Assembly (NCBI GenBank): GCA_963810815.1
Contig: CAWEPB010000004.1
Span: forward strand, 620,001 to 684,000
Length of the DNA stretch: 64,000 bases
Origin: CAVQWT01 sp963810815
GTDB lineage: Bacteria; Pseudomonadota; Gammaproteobacteria; Burkholderiales; Casimicrobiaceae
Direction of reading: 5' to 3'
In this document: piece after piece, positions 47,261 through 55,642 of the stretch
Position numbering within the stretch: position 1 is the first letter of the stretch
Layout: every line of letters starts with the position of its first letter
Made by a program: the position numbers and the translations under genes
The notes under the pieces: generated by a model
Database searches by the model: none
Seen by the model: only the letters and a program-made list of their open reading frames with translations
What the model was told of the DNA's origin: nothing

Positions 47261-48483
47261 TCAGTGGCTATCGCCGATTTGGGACTTGAGCATCTTGGCC
47301 TTGAGCACGTACGCACCGCGGGTAACCACCTGCTCGCCTTCCTTGATGCCGCTCTTCACCATGCACCCGATTGCCCGCCTTGGCGCCGGTCTCGACGGGA
47401 CGCGCCTCGAACACATCGCCTTCGGCGACGAAGATCGGTGGGCTGCCCGTTCAGCATCAGCACGGCCTCCTGTGGGATTGCCAGCGCCTTTGCCGACGTA
47501 CCGGTATCGATCAACGCGGTGGCGAACATCTCCGGCTTCAAGCGGCCGTCAGGATTCGGAACTTCGACGCGCGCCACGCACGGCGCGCGTCTCCTTGTCG
47601 ACCGTACTGCTGATGTAGGTGAGCTTGCCTCGAAATTCCTCACCCGGATAGGCGCTGACCGTGACGATGGCGGCGCGTACCCACACGAACGCGCGACAGA
47701 TCCTTCTCGAACAGATTGGCCTCGATCCAGAGATTGGACAAATCGGCGACGGTGAAGAGACTGTTATCCGGTTGTGCCAGCTCACCGAGGACCGCGTTCT
47801 TCTCGATCACGGTGCCTGCAAACGGCGCGCGCAGCGGAAACTCGGACGGGGCGCCTTGCTCGCTCTCGGAATGTCCAGAGTCGAGCAGCCGCAGCCGATC
47901 CAGCGCGGCGCGCTGCGAAGCCTTGGCTTTCTCGAACTCGCTGCGGGTCCGCAGAAATTCCTTGTCGGGAATGATGTCGTCGGCCTTGAGCTTCTGCGCG
48001 CGCTCGTAGTCGGCGGTGGCCAGGGCGAGCTGACTGCGGGCCTGCTGATACACCGAGTGGGCTTCGCCCAGCTCGAGGCTGTCGAGCTGGGCCATGGCTT
48101 GGCCGCCCCGCACCTTGTCGCCCAGGTTGGCCATGACCTTGACCAAGCGCGCGGACACTCGCGGCGCGACGTGCGCGATGCGGTCCTGATTCGCCTTGAT
48201 CGTCGCCGTCAGCGTCACCTGATCTGCGACGGGTTGGGCGACCAGTTCTTCGACCTTGAGTCCCGCGGTCTCCCTCTCCTGCGCCGACAGCTTGAGGTGC
48301 CCCTCTTCCTTGCCGTGCTCTTCCTTGGTGACCGGCACCGCGCCTTCATCTGCACTCGGTCGTCTTCGCTGCCGCCGATTCGGATTTGCTGGCGGGCGCC
48401 TCCGACTTGCTGCATCCGGCCAGCGTCAATCCGACGGCGACGACAGCGACGACACTGATCCAAACGACAGCAGACGACTTCAT
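47261..48483 (-). pseudogene. czcB: CzcB/CusB-type periplasmic adaptor, frameshifted
   Basis: Starts at 48483 with a lipoprotein signal (VAVGLTLAGCSKSEA), then after a shift near 48345 continues with LKLSAQERETAGLKVEEL, the lipoyl and hairpin region (LVKVMANLGDKVRGGQAMAQ) and, after shifts near 47690, 47595, 47435 and 47365, the beta-barrel part and end VLKAKMLKSQIGDSH. The stop is 9 bases before czcA. It links the inner-membrane pump to the outer-membrane channel. Confidence 0.82.
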
Positions 48484-48533
48484 GGCACGCACTCCGAGTT
48501 CGAATGGGAAAAGGACTTGCCTCGGTGCCGGCA

Positions 48534-49866
48534 TCATTGCGGCCTCGCCGCGTTCTGCCAGCCTGCGGCCGCCTCCAGCGCAATCGTTGCCAGCCGCAGC
48601 TCGCTGCGCGCGTCCAGAACGTCGCGCCGGCCGTCGACGAGCTGACGATTGACGGTCAGGAGCTGCAGCAAGCCGATTTCTCCGGCTGAGTACGCCTTCG
48701 TGGACAAACGTTGGTTCTCGTCCAGGCGGGCAACGGCCGACTCTTCCAGACGCTTCACGCGCTCGCGGAGACTTTCGACCTTCGCCCACAACGACCGCAC
48801 CAGCGCGGGAACGTCTCGCGAAGCCGCCTGCCGGTCGATCTGGGCTTGCGTGAGTTCGGCCGTTGCTTTGCCGATACCCGTCGCGTTGCGTCGAAACAGC
48901 GGCAGCGGCACGGATACGGTGAAGACCACCAGGTTCTCGCGCGCCGACGACGGGCCCTCGCGCCCGGCGCCAATGCCCAACGTAACGTCCGGGTAGACCG
49001 ACGCCCGTTCCAGGTCCAGTCGGCTGCGGGCCGCATTCTCGCGCAGGTCCAGCGCCCGCATCTGCGGCCGCTCCGCCGCGCTCGCCAGCAATTGTTCCAG
49101 CGTGTAGGTGTTCGCCGCGGGCATGAGGTCGCCCACCGCTTCGGGGAGGATGTCCGGCGGGAGCTGCAGCGCGATCGCCAGGTCGGTTCGAGCGTCGATC
49201 AGCTGCTCGCGCAGCGACGCAATCTGATTGCCCACTCGCGCAGCTTCCACCGCAGCGAGATTGCCATCGAGCCGGCTATCCTCGCCTGCCGCGACCCGTT
49301 TGGTGACGGTCGAGGCCGCGCTCGACACCAGGCGCAGCGCATCGTCCTCCGTCGCGATGCGCTCCTGCAGGCTCAGTACCGCGAACGAAACGCAGTTCGA
49401 CTTCGGCGCGCACCTGTCGCCGCGTTTCGTCCAGCGTGGACTCGAGCGCGGCCAATTCTCTGGTGGCGGCCTCACGACGATGGCCTTGCTGACCACCGAT
49501 CTCGAATGCCTGTTGTACCCCTACCGCCCACTCGCGATAGGACTCACCGCTGGTCCCCGGCTGAGGCACGTCTCGTCTGACCGTTTCGCCGCGAATTTCC
49601 GGGTTGTTCCACAGCAACGCGCGCGCGTCGGTGAGCTGCCCCTCCGCCGCGTTGAGATTGGCTCTGCCGGCCTGAATCGCCGTGCTCGCGTCCTCGGCGC
49701 GACGCCACGCCTGCACCAGGGTGATGGGCTGGAGCGACGCAGTCGCGTTCGGCGCGGCTTGCGCGGCAAGCGGAGCGCGATTGAAGACACCTGAAGGTGG
49801 CAGTTGTGCCACTGCCTGCTGCGCAACAAGCGCGCAAGCGCCCATCGCCAATAACGACCCACGCAT
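48534..49866 (-). pseudogene. czcC: CzcC-type outer-membrane factor, one frameshift
   Basis: TolC-family channel of the RND complex. The N-terminal part from 49866 has a signal peptide and NAAEGQLTDARALLWNNPEI; a single shift near 49390 leads into the second part with LDLERASVYPDVTLGIGAGR and YSAGEIGLLQLLTVNRQL. The total of 1,333 bases is one more than a multiple of three, consistent with a single inserted base. About 443 residues when joined, a normal length. Confidence 0.83.
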
Positions 49867-49917
49867 CGAATTCTCCTGAATGAAACGGAAGGAATTCGGC
49901 GGATCGTCTTGGGTGTA

Positions 49918-50313
49918 CTACGGAGTAGGACCGCGAAGAGGGACCCGCCGGCTATGCGGCGCGCCCCCATTTGGGCCGCTCGGGGCCATCGGCGGGATCG
50001 TAGGCGTAAACCGGTAGTATGGGCGGAGCGGTGCGCGGCGGGCGGTGACGAAAATCCCGTCGGCTCGTCGCGAAATCCACTTGCAGCGACACGCATGTGG
50101 CACGCTGAGCAAGCGTCGCTCGCCGGCACTGTCGTCGGAGTTGTCACCTCGATCATGGGCCGACACGGCGCCCGCGCACACGCCACAGTGAGCCGTGCCC
50201 GGCAGGAGGTCGCGTTGACAGCCGTGCGCCACCCCCGTCCAAAACACCTGGACGATTAGGGTCAATACCAAGACAAGGCGGGTCAGCTTCGGCACGGGCG
50301 GAGTATATCGCAT
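49918..50313 (-). CDS. Small secreted protein upstream of czcC (CzcI position)
   Basis: A 131-residue frame from ATG 50313 with a signal peptide (LTRLVLVLTLIVQVFWTGVAHG) and early Cys/His residues (CQRDLLPGTAHCGVCAG). CzcI-like proteins occupy this place in czc operons. After about residue 60 the sequence becomes Arg-rich and unlike a periplasmic protein, while the next frame offers DACSACHMR, so a frameshift near 50150 is likely. Identity with CzcI is by position, not by clear similarity. Confidence 0.45.
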   Translation of the reverse strand: MRYTPPVPKLTRLVLVLTLIVQVFWTGVAHGCQRDLLPGTAHCGVCAGAVSAHDRGDNSDDSAGERRLLSVPHACRCKWISRRADGIFVTARRAPLRPYYRFTPTIPPMAPSGPNGGAPHSRRVPLRGPTP

Positions 50314-50356
50314 CGCAACATTTGCGTGACATCGGCCATTGTCACGAGCGACATAG

Positions 50357-50472
50357 TCACTGTCGTCGCCATACCGGGCAGGGTTCATCAAGCGAGCGAT
50401 GATGTTCAGTGAGATGTAGCGATACGCCTGCAGCCATCAAGACGCCTGCGAGGATGAACTGGAATGTAAGGA
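50357..50472 (-). pseudogene. Relic of the EamA transporter 3' end
   Basis: Minus-strand reading FQFILAGVLMAAGVSLHLTEHH matches FQFVAAALLMAAGVWLHLTERH in the intact gene at 41030-42079, and the DNA aligns as well. It ends without the His-rich tail and is fused directly to the SCO1 relic at 50473. Confidence 0.8.
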
Positions 50473-50598
50473 CATCCCGGTGACGTCCGATCCGCGGAAA
50501 TTGGCGGTCTTGTCGCCGCACGCAGCGAGCGCGCCGGCAAGCATCGTAGCCATCGCCAATGGAAGAACTCGCTGAACGATGACTGCCAGCCGTGACAT
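50473..50598 (-). pseudogene. Relic of the SCO1 gene 5' end
   Basis: Minus-strand reading from ATG 50598 gives a lipoprotein start with MATMLAGALAACGDK and NFRGSDVTG, matching MAAMIAGALAGCGDK and NFQGSDITG in the intact SCO1 at 42864-43466. It is cut after about 42 residues and runs into the EamA relic. Confidence 0.85.
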
Positions 50599-50722
50599 AC
50601 ATTTGTTCCAATCGCATTCGAGCATCTGATCTGCAATGACGGTCGCCGAGAAACAGATTCGGCAGACGCGAAGAAATCGAATCTGTAAGTCGCTTTGTAT
50701 CACCCCAACGACTCGAACGCGG

Positions 50723-51217
50723 TTACCAAGAGCAACAACCGCCTCGAAATGCCCCCGCGCAAATGGCGTAAACGTTCATCGTCCCCCCGTTACTGCGCTC
50801 GGCCCGGAACGGTGCCACCAACGAACGCTGCCAGACGATCCATAGGGGCTTGTCGTTCGCAGTCACTTCTACCTCGTGGGTGTACTCCTTCAGGAAGGCC
50901 GGAAGACCCGGCTCCGTCCTGCCCCAATCGGACAGGGCGGCTGCTGTTTCAGGGGTCAGGGGGCGAATATTGCCGGTGGCGTTGACCTTCAATCGATACT
51001 TGAATTCGGGCGGAAGCAGAACGGCTATGGTTTCAGCACTCTCGGTGGTGCCCACGGGCAATCGGAGCGTGGTGATGACTTCGTCGATGGTCGAGTCGCG
51101 ATAGGCCGAACGATCAATTTGTGAGATCGCCGGGGAACAGAACACCACGAGCCAAGCAAAGGCAGCGCACCTGGCCAATGCAAGCACCTGGGACGAGGCA
51201 GTCGCTCGTTCAGGCAT
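50723..51217 (-). CDS. Secreted hypothetical protein
   Basis: A 164-residue protein with a signal peptide (about 1-33, ending FCSPAISQ). The mature part contains STIDEVITTLRLPVGTTES, a KYRLKVNATGNIRPLTPE segment and a C-terminal WIVWQRSLVAPFRAERSNGG. It is intact here, while 43573-43740 keeps only the C-terminal part of a second copy beside the intact SCO1. That linkage suggests a role with SCO1 in copper handling. No known family recognised. Confidence 0.62.
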   Translation of the reverse strand: MPERATASSQVLALARCAAFAWLVVFCSPAISQIDRSAYRDSTIDEVITTLRLPVGTTESAETIAVLLPPEFKYRLKVNATGNIRPLTPETAAALSDWGRTEPGLPAFLKEYTHEVEVTANDKPLWIVWQRSLVAPFRAERSNGGTMNVYAICAGAFRGGCCSW

Positions 51218-51268
51218 GTCAGCCGACTTGATCGAAGGCATTGGAGATCTTGCCAAGGTCCGTGTGGA

Positions 51269-52261
51269 CTAAACGACGTGATCCGGCGCCAGCGCGCAGG
51301 CATTGGACATATCAGTCTCCACCTGTAGCGTCGCATGGCCGATATTGAATCGCTGGTGCAGTTGTTCGGTGATCGCCGCGACCACGGCGTCCCCAGGATA
51401 GCCCGTTGGCATCACGAGATGGGCGGTCAAGGCGTTGTCGCTCGTGCTCATGCCCCAGATGTGCAGATCGTGAACTTCCACAACCCCGGGCACGTTCGCA
51501 AGGAACGCGCGTACCCGCTCGGTCTCGATTCCCTGCGGCACGGCATGCAGCGCGAGGCGCACCGAATCGCGGAGAAGACCCCAGGTTCCCGCTACGATGA
51601 CCACGCTGATGACGAGACTCGTAACCGGATCGAGCCACAACCAGCCGGTATAGACGATGCCGATGCCGGCGAGCACGACGCCAAGCGAGACCACGGCATC
51701 CGCCGCCATGTGCAGGAACGCGCCCCGGATGTTGAGGTCGCCTTTGCGACCCGACATGAACAGCAGTGCGGTCCCCGCGTTGACCGCGATTCCGAGCGCC
51801 GCAACGACGATCACCGTGGTGCCCGCCACCGGCTCCGGATGCGCAAATCGCTGAATGGCTTCCCAGGCGATGCCGCCCGTCGCGAGCAGCAGGAACGCGC
51901 CATTGGCCAGAGCGGCCAATATCGAGGAGCTTCGGAGCCCGTAGGTGAAGCGGCTGCTCGGCAGGCGCTTGGCCAGGATGGTCGCGCCCCAGGCGAGCAG
52001 CAGGCCGAGCACGTCGCTCAAGTTATGGGCGGCGTCCGCCAGTAGCGCCACGGAATTAGCAAGAACACCGTAGATCGCCTGGGCGACGACCAGCGTGGCG
52101 TTGAGCGTCACGCCGATGGCAAAGGCACGACCATAGTCGGCCGGTCCATGGTGATGACCGTGATCGTGGTCGTCGTGATCATGGCCGTGGTCGTGGTCGT
52201 GCGCGGTATCCGGCTTCGCCGTCTCGTGCGCATGGCCCTGTACGTTGTGCTTCCCCGTCAT
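51269..52261 (-). CDS. czcD: Cation diffusion facilitator, CzcD type
   Basis: A 330-residue zinc/cadmium/cobalt exporter with six helices and a cytosolic C-terminal domain. The N-terminus before helix 1 is His/Asp-rich (about residues 15-38). Metal-site motifs are present: LLADAAHNLSDV in helix 2 and FLHMAADAVVSLGVV in helix 5. The start at 52261 (MTGKHNVQGHAH) is preferred to a longer frame. It lies between cadA and the secreted gene at 50723, on the same strand. Confidence 0.92.
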   Translation of the reverse strand: MTGKHNVQGHAHETAKPDTAHDHDHGHDHDDHDHGHHHGPADYGRAFAIGVTLNATLVVAQAIYGVLANSVALLADAAHNLSDVLGLLLAWGATILAKRLPSSRFTYGLRSSSILAALANGAFLLLATGGIAWEAIQRFAHPEPVAGTTVIVVAALGIAVNAGTALLFMSGRKGDLNIRGAFLHMAADAVVSLGVVLAGIGIVYTGWLWLDPVTSLVISVVIVAGTWGLLRDSVRLALHAVPQGIETERVRAFLANVPGVVEVHDLHIWGMSTSDNALTAHLVMPTGYPGDAVVAAITEQLHQRFNIGHATLQVETDMSNACALAPDHVV

Positions 52262-52393
52262 CGGTTGTCTCGTTGCATGTCTTGACCGAAGGCCACCGCG
52301 TTCAGGCGGTGCGCATCCGCGTGCCGGCTGTACGGGATACCGACGCCGGGAGTCCATTGCGTCGTAGCAAGCGCAGGCCGTTGAAGACGACGA

Positions 52394-54601
52394 TCAGGCT
52401 TGCCCCATGTCGGCAAAGACCGCCATCCACAGCGTGGCGAGTCCCATCAGAGCCAGCACGAAAAACACGGCCTTGATGCCCAGGGCCAGCACGATGTTCT
52501 GTACCAGGATCGCGTGGGTCTTGCGGCTGATGTCGATGAAGTCGGCGAGCTTGCGCAGATCGTCGTCCATCAGTGCCACGTCGGCAGTCTCCAGCGCCGT
52601 GTCCGTGCCGGCTGCGCCCATGGCAAAGCCAATCGTCGCTCGCGCCAATGCCGGCGCGTCGTTGATGCCGTCGCCGACCATGCCGACGGTTCCGTATTTG
52701 GCCACCAGCCCGGTCACTGCCGCCAGTTTGTCTTCCGGCAACAGGTTGCCGCGCGCATCGGCGATCCCGACCTTGCCGGCAATTGCCTCGGCGGTGTGTG
52801 GGTTGTCGCCCGTCAGCATCACCAATTCCACGCCCGCACGCTGCAGGCGCGCGACCGCGGCGAGACTGGTGTCACGGATCGTATCGGCGACAGCCAGCAC
52901 CATCTGCGGCGCTGTCGACGAGCACAAGACAACCACGGACTTGCCTGTGCGCTCGAATTGGTCGAGCTTCGCTTCGAGGGCCGGGCTGCACACGCCCAGC
53001 TCCTCTAGGAGGCGATGATTGCCGAGGTAGTACGCCTCTCCACCTATTGCGCCCTTGACGCCGCGGCCCGTCACGGCTTCGACATCTGTCACGTCTTCCA
53101 GCGCGCCCGATGGGGACATGGCGAGCCAGTGAGCTACGACGGCTGTTGAGACCGGGTGATCGGAACGCTTGGCGAGGCTCGCCGCGCGGCGCAGCAAAGT
53201 CGTCGGGTCCCCGCCATCGAGCGGCAGGCTGTCGGTCACCTGCGGCTTGCCGGTGGTGATCGTCCCCGTCTTGTCCAGCGCCAGCGCCTTGAGCCTGCGT
53301 CCTTGTTCGAGATACAGCCCGCCTTTGATCAGGATGCCGTGCCGCGCGGCCGCCGCCAAGCCGCTGACCACGGTGACCGGCGTGGAAATCACCAGCGCAC
53401 AGGGGCAGGCGATCACCAGCAGCACCAGCGCCTTGTACAGCCATGGCTCGAAGGACGCTCCGGTTGCCAAGGGCGGTACGACGGCGACCAATAGGGCAAT
53501 CGCCACGACCGCGGGAATGTAGTAGCGGGCGAACGTGTCGACGAAGCGCTGTGTCGGTGCCCGCTGCCCCTGTGCTTCCTGAACGGTCTTGATGATGCGC
53601 GCGAGCGTCGAATGTCCTTGGTCCGATGTGACCCGATAGTCGATAGCGCCACGCTCATTGATCGTTCCGGCGAATACGGAATCACCGGGTTCTTTCGTGA
53701 CAGGCATGCTTTCGCCGGTGATGGGCGCCTGATTGACGGTGGTTCGTCCGGCAACGAGGGTGCCATCGAGCGGAATTCGCTCGCCGGGCTTCACGCGAAC
53801 CAGCGCACCCACCGCCACATCGCGAGCAGCGATCTCGACCCAATTACCGTTCTCGGCCTGGACGGTCGCTTGCTCCGGCGTCATCGCCATCAGTCCCTGG
53901 ATGGCATTGCGCGCGCGGTCGAGCGACAGCGCCTCGATCAGCTCCGCCAAGGCGAACAGGACGATGACGATGGCCGCCTCCGGCCACTCGCCGATGGCGG
54001 CCGCACCGAGCACCGCGACCGACATCAGGAAGTTCATGTTGAGGGAGACATTGCGCAGCGCGATCCACCCTTTCTTCAGGGTGTCCACGCCCCCGGTCAG
54101 GATCGCGACCAATGCGAGCGCGATAACGGGCAACGAGTGCTCCTGACCACCCATCCATGCCACCACTTCAGCGCTGACGGCCGCGATCCCGGCAGCCGCG
54201 AGGAGCACCCATTTGCGCCGTGCAATCGAGTAATCGCCCGTGCTTCGAACCGATGGCGCGTCACCGGTCCCGGTACGGGAGAGCGAATCCGCCTTGACCG
54301 CCGGCTCCATGTCGAGCGCCATAAGCGCCGCAACCAGCGGCGCGACCGACGGCAGCCGATGTGCGACCGTGAGTTCGCGCTGAATCAGGTTGAACGACAG
54401 CGACTCGACGCCAGGCATGCCCTCCAGACGGCCGCGGATGAGCCGCTCTTCCGTCGGGCAGTCCATCTTCTGAATCAGGAAGACCGCGCTGGCGCAACTC
54501 ACCGGCACTGTCGCAGTGCTTGCAGGTGTTCGGGCGGCACAACCTCCTTCGCCTGGAGCGCAACATGGCAGGGTTGGCACGCGCGTGCCTTCGGGTTCCA
54601 T
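52394..54601 (-). CDS. cadA: Cadmium/zinc/lead P1B-type ATPase, C-terminus frameshifted
   Basis: Exports divalent metal ions from the cytosol. It has an N-terminal HMA-like domain with MDCPTEE, membrane helices with the CPC motif (LLVIACPCALVIS), the phosphorylation site DKTGTITTGK, and MVGDGINDAPAL. The reading ends VFADMGQA; with one more G in the run at about 52402 it would continue to SLIVVFNGLRLLRRNG, the normal last helix end, so roughly 15-30 residues are lost or mis-sequenced. The start at 54601 is chosen because the earlier ATG (54619) would lie inside the promoter. Confidence 0.88.
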   Translation of the reverse strand: MEPEGTRVPTLPCCAPGEGGCAARTPASTATVPVSCASAVFLIQKMDCPTEERLIRGRLEGMPGVESLSFNLIQRELTVAHRLPSVAPLVAALMALDMEPAVKADSLSRTGTGDAPSVRSTGDYSIARRKWVLLAAAGIAAVSAEVVAWMGGQEHSLPVIALALVAILTGGVDTLKKGWIALRNVSLNMNFLMSVAVLGAAAIGEWPEAAIVIVLFALAELIEALSLDRARNAIQGLMAMTPEQATVQAENGNWVEIAARDVAVGALVRVKPGERIPLDGTLVAGRTTVNQAPITGESMPVTKEPGDSVFAGTINERGAIDYRVTSDQGHSTLARIIKTVQEAQGQRAPTQRFVDTFARYYIPAVVAIALLVAVVPPLATGASFEPWLYKALVLLVIACPCALVISTPVTVVSGLAAAARHGILIKGGLYLEQGRRLKALALDKTGTITTGKPQVTDSLPLDGGDPTTLLRRAASLAKRSDHPVSTAVVAHWLAMSPSGALEDVTDVEAVTGRGVKGAIGGEAYYLGNHRLLEELGVCSPALEAKLDQFERTGKSVVVLCSSTAPQMVLAVADTIRDTSLAAVARLQRAGVELVMLTGDNPHTAEAIAGKVGIADARGNLLPEDKLAAVTGLVAKYGTVGMVGDGINDAPALARATIGFAMGAAGTDTALETADVALMDDDLRKLADFIDISRKTHAILVQNIVLALGIKAVFFVLALMGLATLWMAVFADMGQA

Positions 54602-54606
54602 TTGGC

Positions 54607-54638
54607 AATTAGAAACCATGAAGCTACTATAGAGTCAA
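54607..54638 (-). promoter_or_regulatory. CadR/PbrR-type operator and promoter of cadA
   Basis: On the minus strand TTGACT (54638-54633) and TCTAAT (54613-54608) are 19 bases apart, the long spacing typical of MerR-family promoters. The spacer holds an imperfect dyad, ACTCTATAGTAGC followed by TTCATGGT (54635-54615), close to known CadR/PbrR operators (CTATAGTAGCT core). The predicted transcript start falls at or next to the cadA ATG. Confidence 0.75.
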
Positions 54639-54670
54639 CCCATCCGATCAGCCTGCCCTGGAGTTAAACG

Positions 54671-55132
54671 ATGGCCGCCGACATGAAGATTGGGGAATTG
54701 GCCCAAGCGACGCTTTGTCCCGTGGAAACCATCCGTTATTACGAGCGGGAGGGCCTGCTCCCCGCGGCTGCCCGCAGCAGCGGTAACTACCGCCTATATG
54801 GGGCGCCGCATGTCGAGCGACTGCGTTTCATTCGAAACTGCCGCGCGCTCGACATGACGCACGACGAGATTCGAGCCTTGCTCGCGTTTCGCGACGGCCC
54901 CGCGGAGACGTGCGACGAAGTCAACGCGCTTCTCGACGAGCACATCGGACACGTCGCTCGCCGCATCGGCGAATTGAAGGCATTGGAGAGGCAGTTGAAG
55001 GAACTTCGCAACCAATGCCGGACTGTCCGGGCTGTTCAGGATTGCGGGATCATGCAAACGCTAGGGCGGAACTCTGCCCGGAAGGCGCCAGCGAGGGAAG
55101 GTCACGGCCCATTGGATCGCACACATAGCTGA
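54671..55132 (+). CDS. cadR: MerR-family metal regulator, CadR/PbrR type
   Basis: A 153-residue activator, divergent from cadA. It has the MerR helix-turn-helix (MKIGELAQATLCPVETIRYYEREGLLP), a dimerisation helix and the metal-binding Cys: numbering from MKIG, C77, C112 and C121, the three-Cys pattern of Cd/Pb sensors (spacing nearest PbrR). The long His-rich tail of some CadR proteins is absent; the end (GHGPLDRTHS) looks unrelated, perhaps because the 3' end was replaced at the junction with the MerP relic. A GGAG lies 8 bases before ATG 54671. Confidence 0.9.
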   Translation: MAADMKIGELAQATLCPVETIRYYEREGLLPAAARSSGNYRLYGAPHVERLRFIRNCRALDMTHDEIRALLAFRDGPAETCDEVNALLDEHIGHVARRIGELKALERQLKELRNQCRTVRAVQDCGIMQTLGRNSARKAPAREGHGPLDRTHS

Positions 55133-55278
55133 GTCGGCAAGTCCCCGGTGTCGCCGAGACAAAGATCGATTTGGCGACCAAGACCGCGACCGTGAGATTC
55201 GACCCGGGAAAGGCCAAAGTCGCGGCGCTGGTCGCGGCGACGACCAACGCCGGCTATCCATCAACTCCGCACAAGTGA
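55129..55278 (+). pseudogene. MerP-like metal-binding protein, C-terminal fragment
   Basis: The frame reads RQVPGVAETKIDLATKTATV, then RFDPGKAKVAALVAATTNAGYP and a stop: the second half of a periplasmic heavy-metal-associated domain as in MerP. The signal peptide and the GMTCxxC site are missing, replaced by the end of cadR, and a stop lies just upstream. Confidence 0.75.
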
Positions 55279-55433
55279 GCCGAACAAGCGCCGTCGTGCT
55301 TGAATCCGTGCTCACGTGTCCGCGTTGCGGCGCCGTCAAGCGCGAGACGATGCCGACGGACGCGTGCCAGTATTTCTACCAGTGCAGCAGTTGCGGCGCC
55401 CTCCTTCGCCCCAACCGCGGTCGTTGCCCCTAA
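55275..55433 (+). pseudogene. Truncated GDCCVxC-domain-like small protein
   Basis: From GTG 55275 the frame gives LTCPRCGAVKRETMPTDACQ, then a YFYQCSSCGALLRP segment and stops at 55433. This is the first two thirds of the small Cys-rich protein found in mercury/copper islands; the family's terminal GDCC-VxC part is absent and replaced by the DsbB-like relic. It could still be made as a 52-residue zinc-ribbon-like peptide. It overlaps the MerP relic end by 4 bases. Confidence 0.6.
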
Positions 55434-55642
55434 CAGCGATAGGCTGGTCGATCGCGCCCTTTCACGTCCTGCTCACCTATGGGCTAATCCGGGAGAGCAT
55501 CAGGCCATGCACGTTCGGCGTGCCGTGCGCGCTCAACCAGATCGAGTGGCTCGGCTTCGTGAGCATTCCGCTGCTATCACTTCTTGGCTTTTCCTTCATC
55601 AACGCATTGCTTATTGTTGCGCACTATAAGGTCTCGAAATGA
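55434..55642 (+). pseudogene. DsbB/BdbC-like disulfide oxidase, C-terminal fragment
   Basis: Reads GWSIAPFHVLLTYGLIRESI, PCTFGVPC (C-x5-C redox pair), EWLGFVSIPLLSLLGFSFIN and ends VSK. This is the last half of a BdbC-type four-helix protein; the first half with its Cys pair is gone. The stop overlaps the ATG of the DsbA-like gene by 4 bases, so the two were once a coupled oxidase pair. Confidence 0.7.
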
